Assembly (NCBI GenBank): GCA_963556495.2
Contig: OY747702.1
Coordinates: forward strand, 15,347,403-15,411,402
Source: Valencia hispanica
Lineage: Eukaryota > Chordata > Actinopteri > Cyprinodontiformes > Valenciidae
Length of the DNA: 64,000 nucleotides
Direction: 5' to 3'
Positions within the stretch are counted from its first letter, which is position 1. Each line of letters starts with the position of its first letter. Below the pieces are notes generated by a model. It had not been told where the DNA came from. It saw only the letters and a list, made by a program, of their open reading frames with translations, and did not search any database. Below, piece after piece: positions 33,351 through 44,529 of the stretch. The position numbers were made by a program, and so were the translations under genes.

Positions 33351-33400
33351 TGACTTAATGAAAATTATTTAAAAAAAAGGACATTTCTTTTTTGTTTCCA

Positions 33401-34985
33401 TGTCCACCCTGCAAAACGTTTTCCATAATTCAAATGGAGTTGGCAATCCCAAGCGGCGCAGACGTCAGTGCTCGCTCTTCTAATTCTGGGTTGGCTGCCA
33501 TGTTTTTGTGTTAAGAGAAGTTACCAGTGTTGCCAACTTAGCAACTTTTTAGACCCCTTTTTTTCAGTTAGAGGACCACAAAGTGCCTTGCACTACATTC
33601 AGTCATTCACTCATTCACACGCTGATGGTGGCAAGCTACTATTACTCAGTTCGTCGGACCCCATGAGTCTCATTTATAAGACTTTGCATAGAATCCTTAT
33701 TAAAACCATATTTCAGTTCCGCAAAGAAAATTTAATTTCGCAAAGACATTTTCAGATGTATAAAATCTTGAGTCACACACCTGCATACAATTTCTGCTTT
33801 ATAAATCCCACTCTCCATAGAAATGTGCTCAGGTGATTCTGGATCACATCCCACTTCCTACACACTCACTTTTTGCCATAAACAGTCAATGCAAAGTGCC
33901 TATGAATATTCTGCATAGACCTAAGCCAGCTGATAAGAGGTGTTTCATGGGTAATCATGGCAACCGAAAGGCAGGGAAAGCGAAATTCCACTGAGACTGA
34001 AATCGATGGGTTTATGGGTGATGTAGAGGCCTGGAAAAACGTTTTATTTCAATCAATCAATGTATATGATTACTTTTTGTAGCAACAATAAGATTGGAAT
34101 AAAAGCTAATTAAAACAGATAAAAACTCAATTACAGCAGAACGTAATAAGTTTCATGATGCTGTTTGTTCATTAACGTTCTTTAACAGACATTTGTGGTA
34201 TTTAGAAAAGAATTTAATTGCACACCGGTCTAAGATATGTATTTAAGGCAGTTGGTTTAACCAGATTATATTATGTGGTGTCAGAGTAAGAGGGTTGAAA
34301 ACAGGTAAATGAAGCCGGTTTTAGATTTTCAGCTTACAGAAATTATTGAAAACCATGTCATTGGACTTTCATTCCACAGGTACACACTATATTCTGTTGC
34401 ACTATCACGTAAATACACCACACGCCTCTAGATAGAACAAATTAGCCCCTGCTTCTGCATGTTGACATTTTATTGTCTTTCTTTATCTGCTTCGTCGCTC
34501 ATTTCTCAGTGAGCAACATCTCTTCAGTTTTATTTTGTCCATCTTTAAAGCAGCCCCTCCAACACCGTTTCATCTACTGAGGCGAGCAGGAGGCCAGTTT
34601 GACTGATGCGTTTGCAAGCGGTGACAGTTAAATCACCTTCAGAGTTTTTTTCATTATTATTCAGTGATCTAATTGAAAATTATCCAATCTTTACTAAAAC
34701 ACATCGACTCCCTTGACACCTTTTTATTTCCCAGCGAAAGGAATTAAATTCAGTGATTTTTATTTAACATCAGTCTTGGTCTTAACTAGGCCAAGGTTTA
34801 ATAGAGGAGATGAATTAAAACTGACCGATAAAAATGCCTGACTGCTGAAATGTGTTCTATAGGTTTCTGTCCCACAGTCCTTCACATGACAGTAAGCCGT
34901 CCCTTTAGTTTTTATTATTAGACTTAATCTAAATATTAATATCCTTATCTATTGCTTTTATTCATATTGTTTTCACATTTCATAC
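33401..34985. other. Non-coding sequence
   Basis: No gene. The 122-codon open stretch at 33468-33836 has no familiar motif and no coding-like pattern. Confidence 0.5.
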
Positions 34986-36215
34986 ACGTTATACTTGCAT
35001 CGCTTTTGGGCTGTGAAATAGTTGGTGCCTTTCACTGATTTCTTATGCATTTGCATTTTTTTCACAGTTAAATGTTTTAGATAATCAAAAACAAAAACAA
35101 AAATCAGATAACCTGAATAGCAATAAAAAAGAAGTCAAAAGAATCCACTCGGTTATTAAAGAGGAAAACAAAGTATTCAAACCTACATGGTTCTATGTAA
35201 AAATACAATTGCCTCAGTTGTTAAATCATGGATTAACTGTGTTCAATTTCAAGTTGAGTTTCATTAGCTAGACCCAGGCCTGATTCTTGCCTGGAGTAGG
35301 GTGAAAATCTAATAAAGCAACACTTCATGTCCCAGTCTAAATTAATTCAAGAACAGAGAAGAACCAAAGTCGTTAAAATCAGTCAGCCTGGAAAGGGTTA
35401 CAAAGCCATTATACAAGGTTTGGGACTCCAGAGACTCACATTATATACAAATGGAGAAAACATGAAAAAGTGGTGAACCTTCCCAGGAGTGGCTGGCCAA
35501 TCAAAATTACTCCATTCTGACACATCCAGGAGGTCGCAAAACATCCACAGCTCTCCAGTCCTAACTTGCATCAGCGAAGGCTAGTGTTCATGCTTCAACA
35601 GTTAAGAAAGGGGCTGGGAAAAGATGGCCTCCATGGGAGAGTTCCGGAGCCAAAACCACTGCTGAGCAAAAAGAACACAAATGTCTGTCTAATATTTGCA
35701 AAAATCGTCTTGATGTCATTCAGTGGACTGACAAAAGTGGAACCTTTTGGAGGGTGTTCCCTCTGGTGTACAATCAACGCAGCATTTCGGAAAAGCAACA
35801 TCAGCAAACATGATGATGGTAGTGTGGAGATCTGGGGCCGCTTTGTGTCTTCTGGGTCTACAGGACTGAATGAATTGAATTGAAGTATTCGTAAATTCTG
35901 ACCTCTACCAGAAACTCCTAAAGGAGAATGTTCGGCCATCAGTTTGTGAACTAAACTCAAGCACATTTGAATTATGCAGCCGGACAATAATCCATGAGGT
36001 CTTTGTCCATTTATGAACTTTTCTGTGACATCACCTTAAACAGGCCGTTCACGCTTAGAAACCCCTCAGTGTGGCGGAATTCTGCAAAAAAGAGTGGGCT
36101 AAAATTCCTCCACATGAATGTAGGGCACTTAATGCCTTATATGCTTGAATGCAGTTGTTGCTGCTAAGGGTGGTACAACCAGTTATTAGGTTTGGGGGAC
36201 AATTACTTTGGGTAA
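34986..36215 (+). mobile_element. Tc1 transposon relic, near full length but decayed
   Basis: The left part (from about 35040, with TTAAATGTTTTAGATAATCA and 35210 onward TCAGTTGTTAAATCATGGAT) matches the terminal region of a common fish Tc1 family. 35385-35480 matches the N-terminal DNA-binding region across frames. 35566-35883 is an open stretch with G-R-V-P-E-P-K-P-L-L-S-K-K-N, then T-K-V-E-P-F-G-G and D-D-G-S-V-E-I-W-G-R, corresponding to G-R-V-A-R-K-K-P-L-L, D-E-S-K-V-E-L-F-G and G-G-G-S-V-M-V-W-G of intact relatives. The first catalytic Asp region is altered, and the downstream part is full of stops. Not functional. Confidence 0.75.
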
Positions 36216-36289
36216 GATTGATTTGTGTCATTTTTTTGTTCAGTCTCCTGTAATTTAATCAATCTGTTTTTTGTCTATTTAAATTGGTT

Positions 36290-36498
36290 AGGGCCGTACG
36301 GTGGTGCAATTGGTAGCATTGTTGAGTTGCAGCAAGAAGGTCCTGGGTTTGTATCCTGGCCCGGGGTTTTTCTGCCTGGATTTTGCATATTCTCCATGTG
36401 CATGCTCGGGTTCTCTCTGGGTACTCTGGCCTTAGTCTCACCGTCCAACAACATTACTGTTAGGTTAACTGGCTTCTAAATTGCCCTTAGGTATTAGT
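36290..36498 (+). mobile_element. V-SINE, 5' part (split by a hAT insertion)
   Basis: Starts GGGCCGTACGGTGGTGCAAT, then the tRNA-like head (GGTCCTGGGTTTGTATCC) and core (TTGCATATTCTCCATGTGCA, GGGTTCTCTCTGGGTACTCT), up to CTAAATTGCCCTTAGGTATTAGT. It continues at 37543 after a 1044-bp insertion. The flanking AATTGGTT at 36282-36289 recurs at 37675-37682, giving an 8-bp SINE target duplication around the whole composite. Confidence 0.85.
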
Positions 36499-37542
36499 CA
36501 GTGATGTGAGGTCAGCGGAGGTAGGTGAGGCAGTGCGTCATCTGACATCATGACAAGTAAAATCGGCACAGAAAAATGATAATAGAAAGTCAGTGTTTCA
36601 ACTTATCTGTTCTATAAATTTGTTTTCTCTTGTATTTCAACATTTTTATGGTCAAAATCAGAGAATTTATATAATTCTAATATTGAATATATGCATTGCC
36701 TTTGGGGTGGAGTGTACGGAGTGAGGCAGTGCTATGTTGTGCCTCACCTCTGGTGGCGTTGTGTCACACATAGAGAATGAAGAATGCAGCTGGCACATGC
36801 CCATTGCTGTCTCTCATTACATATCCCAATCTCTCATATCTCACTGTATATCCCAATATACATGCTTGATTACACATGTACAAGACATGTTGACATTCTA
36901 CAATCTGTCTTATATATTTAACAAATGTGTGTGACATATCTAGTCTTTCTGATCGGCCTTAAATGCGCAGTCAAAATGCGAATGGTGAGGCAGAAAATAC
37001 TCTGCCTCACTGATAGGGGGCAGTGCTGAGCCCAATACTCACAATGGGAAACAGCCACTGTTCTTCTATGCATTGGAAAGACTGTACACAGTCAGAAAAA
37101 TACAAATAAATACGATCTGAATAGAACCAATTCAGGTTTAACGCTCCTCTATATGGATCATGTTCACTGAAGCAGCCAGATTTTTGAAAATGAACGTAAA
37201 CAAAGATTTTTACATGAGAGTGAGGTATTTGTGGAACAGGGTAGGTGCATGCACTTCATATACAAACAGGGGGTAAGATCGTAGACGATTTTAAATTTTA
37301 TTTTAAAAAAGCCGAAAATAAATAAAAACATTTGACAGAATATTAAATATATTATTTTCCTTGCTATCATGTTGTTAAATAGGATGGAATTGATTAAAGC
37401 ATAATTAAAAGTTGTTAAAACAACAAAATGTTCCAGTTAATTAAAACATTTAAATAGAAGCTTCTAATTTGGGTTTAATATCTCCGATTCCAGAGGAGTC
37501 AGTCAGTGCCTCACCAGCCATGAACCTCACCACACCTCACTG
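36499..37542. mobile_element. hAT-like non-autonomous element nested in V-SINE (1044 bp)
   Basis: The left end CAGTGATGTGAGGT (36499) is matched by the inverted right end CAGTGAGGTGTGGT (reading back from 37542), with further similarity around GGTGAGGCA in both arms. The flanking octamers are GTATTAGT (36491-36498) and GTATTAAT (37543-37550), an 8-bp target duplication with one substitution, as for hAT. No transposase is encoded. The SINE sequence reads continuously when this block is skipped. Confidence 0.8.
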
Positions 37543-37672
37543 GTATTAATGTAGGAGCATGGTTATTGTTCCTGTGTCTCTGTGTCACTCTGTGATGGAT
37601 TAGCGACCTGGTCAGGGTGTACATCCACCAACCCCCCCCCCCCCTATTGTATAGACAATAGATGGATGGGTT
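37543..37672 (+). mobile_element. V-SINE, 3' part
   Basis: Continuation of the SINE at 36290: GTGTCTCTGTGTCACTCTGT, GATGGATTAGCGACCTGGTC, AGGGTGTACATCC, a C14 run (37632-37645) and a terminal GATGGATGGG tail. This is the canonical V-SINE/LINE 3' end. Confidence 0.85.
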
Positions 37673-37682
37673 GCAATTGGTT

Positions 37683-38559
37683 GATCTGGAGCACTTAAGT
37701 GTAACAAAAAAAAAAAGACAAAAAACAATCTATATCTAGGAAATACCTTTTTGCAGCCTGGTATTATAGGTAGTACAGGTTAAGAGTGCAGGTTTTTCAT
37801 AAAAATGTCAGAGACAGATGTGTCACTGTCTCCAGGTAAAATGGAGCAAATAGGTGAGGGACAAAGGAAAACAAGGTGCAAAAGAGAAGACAAAGCAGGT
37901 GTGGACAGCAAATAATTGGAAGGAGAATACATCCTGACACAACAAGGAAAAATGTCAGGAATACATGGAGAGATGAGAGAGAATCTATTCTAGTGAAACA
38001 CAGGCAGAGAACAGGGGAACCCTGAAGACTGACAAGTGAACTAATGATGGGAATAGCTGCTGCAAGAATTACAAAAGGGACAAGCCAGGGTTTGACTGGC
38101 TCTGTGTTTTTATAAATTTACAACCATCCCATATCACTTCTCTCACTTTTCGTTTTACTTGATACATCACGAAGCAGCTCCTTCAGGATTTTTGGATCTT
38201 ATCCAGGCAAGATTTTAATCACATGAATATAAATTAACTGCGCTGTTGATAGGGGGCTGATTTGAATTTTATCCCTTGGTGACAAATAGTACATTTGTGT
38301 GAGTTCTTAACAGAAACTCTGCAGAAGATGAGTTGAGCTATCACCCTGAAACCATACAACATTACAAATGAAACTTTTTGGATGTATCCAGGTTGGAGCC
38401 TGTATGAAATACTAGGGGTTGTGAGTGTTTATGAAACCTTTATGTAGCTATTACCAAGTTGAATGAAGTGATAGAGACTGAACACAAACAAAAGCTTCAA
38501 ATTTAAACTCCCAAAACTGTAGTGTATGATATACGCTCACAGAGAAAAAACAACAAACC
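37683..38559. other. Non-coding sequence
   Basis: No recognised gene or repeat. Confidence 0.5.
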
Positions 38560-39195
38560 TTCTTTTCTAATATTGTTGATTCATTTATGAAAAGCAGCAC
38601 ACGTCATGGTCCAACACCTTGTAAAACCAAGTTCAGTGGCATTAACTTCAAAATAGATTATCAGTCTCTCACATGGCTGTGGAGGAGTTTGGCCAACTTT
38701 CCCTTTATGTTGCTTCAGTTCATGGATCTTTGAGTGCATTTGTTTCTGCACAGCTCTCTCTAACATCTCACAACATTGTTTCAATCAAGTCGAGGTCTGG
38801 ACTTTGGGAAACCCCTCCATTCTTTTGTTTTTCAGTCATTCTTTTGTGAAATGCCGCAGCGTTTGGATGAGTTGTACTGCTTGAAGGACCATATTGGACA
38901 AGTTTCAGCTGTCTGATAGATGGCCTTACATTTGACTCTAGAGTGCTTTGGTACACAGCTCATGGTCAACTTAATGACTAAAAGATGCCTAGTTTCTCTG
39001 GCGGCAAAGTGAGCCCATCCGCAATGCTTGACAGTTGGTATGAGCTGTTTGCGCTGATAATGCTGAGTTTGGTTTTAGCTAAACATTGTTCTCTGCATTG
39101 TGGCCAAGCAATATTATTTTGGACTTAACTGTCCAAAACATACTATCAAAAAAGAGTTCTAGTTGTGATGCAACCTTGCAGACCTGAGTTTTGCA
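38560..39195 (-). mobile_element. Tc1 transposon relic, reverse strand
   Basis: On the minus strand, from about 39195 to 38590, broken frames give G-H-N-A-E-N-N-V, then L-I-P-T-V-K-H-C-G-W (near 39060-39020), later S-Q-S-P-D-L-D-L-I-E-T-M-L (about 38810-38770) and R-A-V-Q-K-Q-M-H-S-K-I-H-E-L-K-Q. These are the catalytic-half landmarks of Tc1 transposase (I-P-T-V-K-H-G-G-G, S-P-D-L-N-P-I-E). The last catalytic Glu is present, the residues around it are eroded, and stops and frameshifts separate the blocks. Confidence 0.75.
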
Positions 39196-39289
39196 TTTCT
39201 AGGTTAAAGAGGGTATAGTAGTTAAGATTAGAAAACCATTAAAACAATGTAGAAAAGCCCAGATAATGTCACAGCTTTCTCATCTTCTG

Positions 39290-40130
39290 ATTCACATTAA
39301 CATTTAAATTAAATGAAGACACACCAACTCAAAAACACAGCTTCCTTGTTAAATATCTAGAAGAATAAAAATAGAAATCAACCATGATGTCAGAAAGAGA
39401 ATTGTGGACCTCCACAAGTCTGGTTCATCTTTGCGTGCGATGTCCAGATGCCCCCAAGAACCCATATTCATCTATTCAAACAATTATATGCAAATATTTA
39501 CAGCATCTCAATGTTCTTCCATATACCATTCAGGAAGGAGACAAGTTTTGTGTCCCAGAGATTCAGGTGTTTTGGCGCAAAATGTGAGTATCCACCCCGG
39601 AACAAAAGCGAAGGACTTTTGAAGACTCTGGCAGAAGCTGGGAAGACAGTCATTATCCAAAGTGAAACAGGTCCTTTATTTAGGTGAGCTGAAAGGCCGC
39701 TCATAGAGGAAGAAGTCATTACTGCAAGACCAACATAAAAACACTGTACAACAGTTTGCAAAAGCAGTCGGAGATAAAGACCTTAAACTTTGGAAACACA
39801 ACATGTGTTCTGATGAAACAAAGTGTTTGACCATAATGACCATCATTACATTTTGAGAGGAAGCCTGTAAGCCTAAAACCAGATAGTACTGGGGTGGCAG
39901 TACTGCTCTGTGAGGGTTTTTCTGCAGATGCTAATAGTCCACTTCTGGAGGAAGCAATACTATGTGGAAATATTAAAGCAATAGCAAGAAAAGCTTGAGG
40001 CTTCCAAATGGATAAATGACTCTATAATTGCCTGCAAAGTGGATTAAAGACATCAGAATTGACATTATAGAGTGGCAATCACTAAGCCCTGTTCTCAGTC
40101 CCAAAGAATATTGGTGCTAATATAGAGCTG
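39290..40130 (+). mobile_element. Tc1 transposon relic, + strand
   Basis: From 39383 the sequence follows a well-known fish Tc1 transposase gene: TGTCAGAAAGAGAATTGTGG (start of the DNA-binding domain), ATTCAGGAAGGAGACAAGTT, GTGAAACAGGTCCTTTATTT, then TGTTCTGATGAAACAAAGTG (39810, the first catalytic Asp block), GACCATAATGACCATCATTA, and CAATCACTAAGCCCTGTTCTC (40076). Frames change several times and the second Asp region is lost. It is head-to-tail opposed to the Tc1 relic directly upstream. Confidence 0.8.
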
Positions 40131-40729
40131 AAAAGAGGAACAATTTGTCTCTTCTTCTGATGCTAGGCAGGTAAAGTAACAATGTATTGTCAATTAAAAT
40201 ATATAAAAAATATACATTGAAATGCATTTTTTTTTCTTGTCCAAACGATATCAATGTTAGTAGATTAAACAGTACCTGGTAGAGGGCAGAACTTGTGGTT
40301 GTCAAGTCCTCATGGTTGCCAACTGTTGTACATGTTGATGGGTGGCAGCAGTCTTCACTACTTGCACGACAATACCACATCGGATTTTAGGTTAAACATT
40401 AATCACAGCATCGTGATATCGCATAGCAGACCCCGAGCTTTGCTGTCTGGATTGGTATATGCTGCTAGTGCTAATACAATGTCCAGCTGGATACCGACAC
40501 AGTACAATAGAAACGGTCGAAAACAAAGCCACTGCAGTCTCTGGCTGGTGTCTCAAACTCAGTCTCCAAGCGCACAATATTCTGCACATTCTCTTTTGGC
40601 CAGCGGTGAGTGCCTTCTCAGCAGACTGCCCATCCCTTCTAAAGCTAAAATAGTCAAATAGCAAAATGGTCCATCAGTTCAGGGCAAAGATTTTTATAAA
40701 GTGTAACAAGAGATCAAGTATAACCACAC
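40131..40729. other. Non-coding sequence
   Basis: Moderate GC at 40270-40660 with open frames on both strands (40293-40661 +, 40664-40392 -) lacking any familiar motif; possibly old transposon sequence. Confidence 0.4.
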
Positions 40730-40905
40730 CAGGGGTCGCATATTTTCTCTATTTGACCCGTTTTCTTAAACGGTGACAAATAAATCTGAAGGCCATAGGT
40801 CATTTTGACAGATTCCAATTCACACCCCTGACCACTTAGTGCAGACACCCAGCCATTTCCAACTTTACACACAGAGTTTAGGTAAATGAATCAATCAAAG
40901 ACAGA
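40730..40905 (+). repeat. Dispersed repeat, copy B (pair at 11683-11855)
   Basis: Aligns along its length with 11683-11855. It directly abuts the LINE fragment that begins at about 40906. Confidence 0.6.
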
Positions 40906-41670
40906 TTCCAATGAGAGCATCCTAGCATCATCTCAGGCCTGGAAACTCTGTACACCTCAGACTTCCAGTATAAGTCAGAGATCTGTCATCTGCAGAAATA
41001 CTCAGATGACTCTCTAGTTGTCAGGTGTATCACAGATGGACAAGAAGCTGAATACAGAGAGCTGGTGGACCGCTCTTTGGCAAGGTGTGGAAACAATCGT
41101 TTTACCATAAATGTGAACAAAACAAAGAAGATGATAGATTTCAGAAGAAACCGTTAAGCCAAACACTGTTTCATTCAGGGGAGAAGACGTGGAGGTGGTT
41201 GAGGAGTATAAACACCTCGGAGTTCACCTGGACAACAAACTGAACAGGAGACTGAACAATGAGGTCGTCTACAAGAAGGGACAGAGCAGACTGTACTTCT
41301 TGAGGAAGCTTAGGTCCTTCAAGGTTTGCAGCAAGATGCTGCAGATCTTCTACAAGTCTGTTGTGGAGAGTGTAATCTCTTCAGCCGTCATCTGTTGGGG
41401 TAGCAGCATCAGAGCCAGGGAATCAAAAAGGCTCAACAACCTGATAAAGAAGGCTGGTTCTGTTCAGGGGACGACTGTGGAACATCTGGAGATGATGATG
41501 TAAAGATGAATTCTTCCAAAAATCAAGAACATTACGGACAACGCTAAGCATCCTCCTAATGAGACTATCCTACAACAACAGAGCGTCTTCAATCGGAGGC
41601 TTCTTCAGTTTCACTGCAACACGGAACACTACAGGAAATCCTTCCAGCCCAAATCCATCATGACCTGAAA
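40906..41670 (+). mobile_element. Rex1/CR1-like LINE, RT fragment and 3' end
   Basis: 40935-41155 encodes the end of the RT palm: L-Y-T-S-D-F-Q-Y-K, then Q-K-Y-S-D-D-S-L-V-V, where Y-S-D-D at 40999-41010 stands for the catalytic Y/F-x-D-D. After a frameshift near 41155-41185 the frame continues at 41189-41503 with E-Y-K-H-L-G-V-H-L-D-N-K-L, the K-K-G-Q-S-R-L-Y-F-L-R-K-L-R-S-F block and Y-K-S-V-V-E-S-V-I-S-S-A-V-I-C-W-G. The 3' end near 41590-41655 (CAATCGGAGGCTTCTTCAGT, TACAGGAAATCCTTCC) matches the 3' ends of the inverted elements at 29895-32150. Defective and 5'-truncated. Confidence 0.85.
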
Positions 41671-43090
41671 CAGATGTCAGCATCTGATAACATGTGGTTC
41701 CTTATGCTTGGATGGCAATATTTAAAAGTGCACCATGGGCAAACTAGAGTCTGGACTAATGCATATATTCTGCTGCATCTACGTGTCCTGTGTATCAGAG
41801 AAGTTACACCAACAAGTACAGACAAGCCTGTCGGAGTGAAGACAGGATGCAAAAGTGAATAAAAAACTATTAGATTTGACACAACAGTCACCTGATTTTT
41901 GTTTGCAAACTCTCTCACAATTGGGTAAGACTTCTTTCTTTGTGATTCACACCAGCTAGGTGTAATCACACTCAGCCGCAGTGAGAAACAGCAATATCCC
42001 TAATTGACCAAATTCCCATCACCCATTGGTGCAAAGTCTTTATTTTAAAGTAGTGGCAACAACACAATCATTTTTCAACTGCGTATGAACCCCCTGCTGC
42101 TGCTGCGGCAGCAGCCACGCATGAGAAAAAAAGGAGACTTTATGAAACACAATCTGAAGCCTGATGCTGCCTATTTGTAGGACACACACACACATACATA
42201 TGTACAGAGTCTCGATCTCACAAACCAGCACACACCCTCATTCCACATGAAGGAAAACAAAGTTGATGATTTTAATCACCATAACATGCTGAGAACACAA
42301 ACACACCCTCAGGGTGCTAATCAATTACTGCGGCGCTCACATTCACACACGTCCTTTCACACAAACATACACTCGTGCAATCAAGCCAAACCAATATCCC
42401 CCCCAATGCTGTTTTTATGGCCAGTTCTGAATTATGTGTGTGTGTGGAACAGGAAGCTGCACGCCTCGGTCAGAGAGGAAATATTTGCCACTGTTACGAG
42501 AGCCCACCAACACACACACATCCATGCAGAGCTTTGATGACCAGCGCTTCTCTTAGTTAGACATTAGCATTTTCAGATTGACACACGTCAAAGTGTCCCA
42601 TCTCCTCTCCCCTGGCTCCATCAATCAAAGTTAAGGATTGTCACTAAACCTGAACCAATCATCAGACATTTCCATACCAAGCAAACCATCCACATTTGGT
42701 GTCTATGGACATCTTTATAATGGCTGTTTCAGCATGGCCAGCGATTTTACAAATTTATTTATGACATAAAATTACATTTAAAAATGTGATGTTTTTAAGC
42801 CAGTTTGTACTGATTATGTTTAGCCCAAATAAAGATGTTAAAAGTCGAGCTTGGCTTAATGAGCCCTAGCTACTTCTAAGGAACATTTAAACATCAATAC
42901 CCACCCTTTATGTGGATGGTTTTTCACCTTTTACTTTTGAACCACACTTGCATGTTGTTTTGATGTGTGCTAAAGTCATGAACTTTTGCCCATCTTATAT
43001 CAGGCTTTTTGTAATATTTGTGTATATCTTAGAAAGCTCAAACAGCAAAGGAAAAAGGTGCTTCTCCCCCCTGCTCTATGAACATAGAAG
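41671..43090. other. Non-coding sequence with scattered CA-rich stretches
   Basis: Short (CA)n-like runs at 42181-42200 and 42490-42530. Open frames at 41658-41969, 42247-42537 and 42912-43121 have no domain. Confidence 0.5.
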
Positions 43091-43123
43091 TATGAGTGAG
43101 GAGGAGATGAGCTGCTGCTGAGA

Positions 43124-43160
43124 TCTCGCGAGAGCTGTGTGTAAGTAATATGGCGGTAAA
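43124..43160 (+). promoter_or_regulatory. Promoter-like motifs in the L1 5' UTR
   Basis: The perfect palindrome TCTCGCGAGA at 43124-43133 is a known strong vertebrate core-promoter element. Eighteen bp later comes AATATGGCGG (43148-43157), resembling the YY1 site (AA.ATGGCGG) that positions transcription in mammalian L1 5' UTRs. Both lie about 200 bp upstream of ORF1, where an L1 promoter is expected. Activity is inferred, not shown. Confidence 0.45.
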
Positions 43161-43330
43161 CTGGTAAAACAAACAAACTCGGGTAAAAACAAACCATAAC
43201 ATTCGAGCCAAATATAGCAAACGTTTAATAATAATAACCATTATTTTGTATTTCTCCATAAAACAAACTGGACGAGGAAACCTTGGACAGCCTGGAAAGC
43301 TACTTGGACGAGTGCTTTGACAACATTGTT

Positions 43331-44137
43331 ATGGGCAAACCACAAAAATCCACCTCTGCTATGCCGACAACCACACCATAACAAAAACGCACCCGTTCTG
43401 AGGCCAGCACCTCCACCATCTCTCCAGAGAAAAGCTACAGTGATGTCCTGGACTCAATAGATAAGAAGCTAACCAGCCTAGACGCCCGTCTGGCCCTGGT
43501 TGAGGTTCTCCACAAAGAATTTCAAGCTCTAAGGGAATCTCTGGAGTTCAGCCAACAACAGGTAGCATCGCTCGCTGCAGAAAACCAAACGCTGAGAGAC
43601 AGTGTGAAGAAACTCACCGAGGGGATGACGCAGCTGTCCGGGGAAAGTAAGAGGATGAAAGAAACTATCTTGGATATACAGGCCTGGGGAATGCGGGACA
43701 ATCTTGTTTTTTCCGGGATCCCAGAACAGGCTGAGGACGACGCTGAATCCACCGTCCGAGATTTTCTCCAACATCAGTTAAAGCTCCCAAGCAACACGGT
43801 AAAAAACATCACTTTTCACCGCGTCCACGGGCTCGGAGGTAAGAAGCCCAACAACAGCCGGCCGCGACCTATTGTTGCAAAATTCGAGTATTACAAGCAA
43901 AAAAGGCAGTTCAGAGGCCGGGGCAGAGAGCTGCGGGGAACGAATTACAGCATTAATGATCAATATCCGAAGGATATCCTAGATAAAAGGCGCGTTTTGT
44001 TCCCAATCAGAAAGAAATATATCAGTGAAGGCACCAGAGCTACAGTAGCAGTAGATAAACAGTATGTTAATGGGCAGCTGTTCAGTGACCCCCAGCTTAT
44101 CCTTGGCTTTATTAGTCATGTAACACTGGTCAGATAA
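43331..44137 (+). pseudogene. L1 ORF1 protein (one nonsense codon)
   Basis: From the ATG at 43331 the frame is open to 44137 (268 residues) apart from TAA at 43379-43381 (codon 17). The downstream part reopens at ATG 43604. The first ~105 residues are rich in E/K/Q/L with heptad-like spacing, the coiled coil that trimerises L1 ORF1p. Then W-G-M-R-D-N-L-V-F-S-G-I-P-E opens the RRM domain (residues ~118-200, ending around I-V-A-K-F-E-Y-Y), and a C-terminal domain follows. ORF1p binds L1 RNA and acts as a chaperone in the ribonucleoprotein. The nonsense codon is close to the start, so translation from an internal Met would still give a truncated protein. Confidence 0.85.
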
Positions 44138-44529
44138 GAGTTGTTTTATCAGTTAACTATAATCTAATGTTAGCACAGCTCTGTAAAGTTGTTTACATTA
44201 CTCAATGTGGGCGGGGCCAGGGCTAAGCACTGGGATACTGGCTCTTTTTTCTTTTCTCATCTTCATGTCTATCACCAAATGTCTTTGTCACCCCTTTATT
44301 CTTCTTTTATCACTCACACACACAAAAAAAGAATTTTTTTCATAATATAACTATTTCTTTCTTTCTCTCTCACCCTCACCCACACCTTCACAACTTTCTT
44401 CTATTTTTCTCTTTCTTATATCTTGGCTTTTGGATTTTCAATCAGGCAACCCCAAGCACAAACTAATAATGCACCTGTGTTTATCTGTTTCTATGGTGAT
44501 ATGGACTTTACAACTTTTGTCTCAAAACT

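Noticed and set aside
33468..33836. 122-codon open frame
   Set aside because: No motif, AT-rich codon use like the flanks, and no splice or start context supporting coding.
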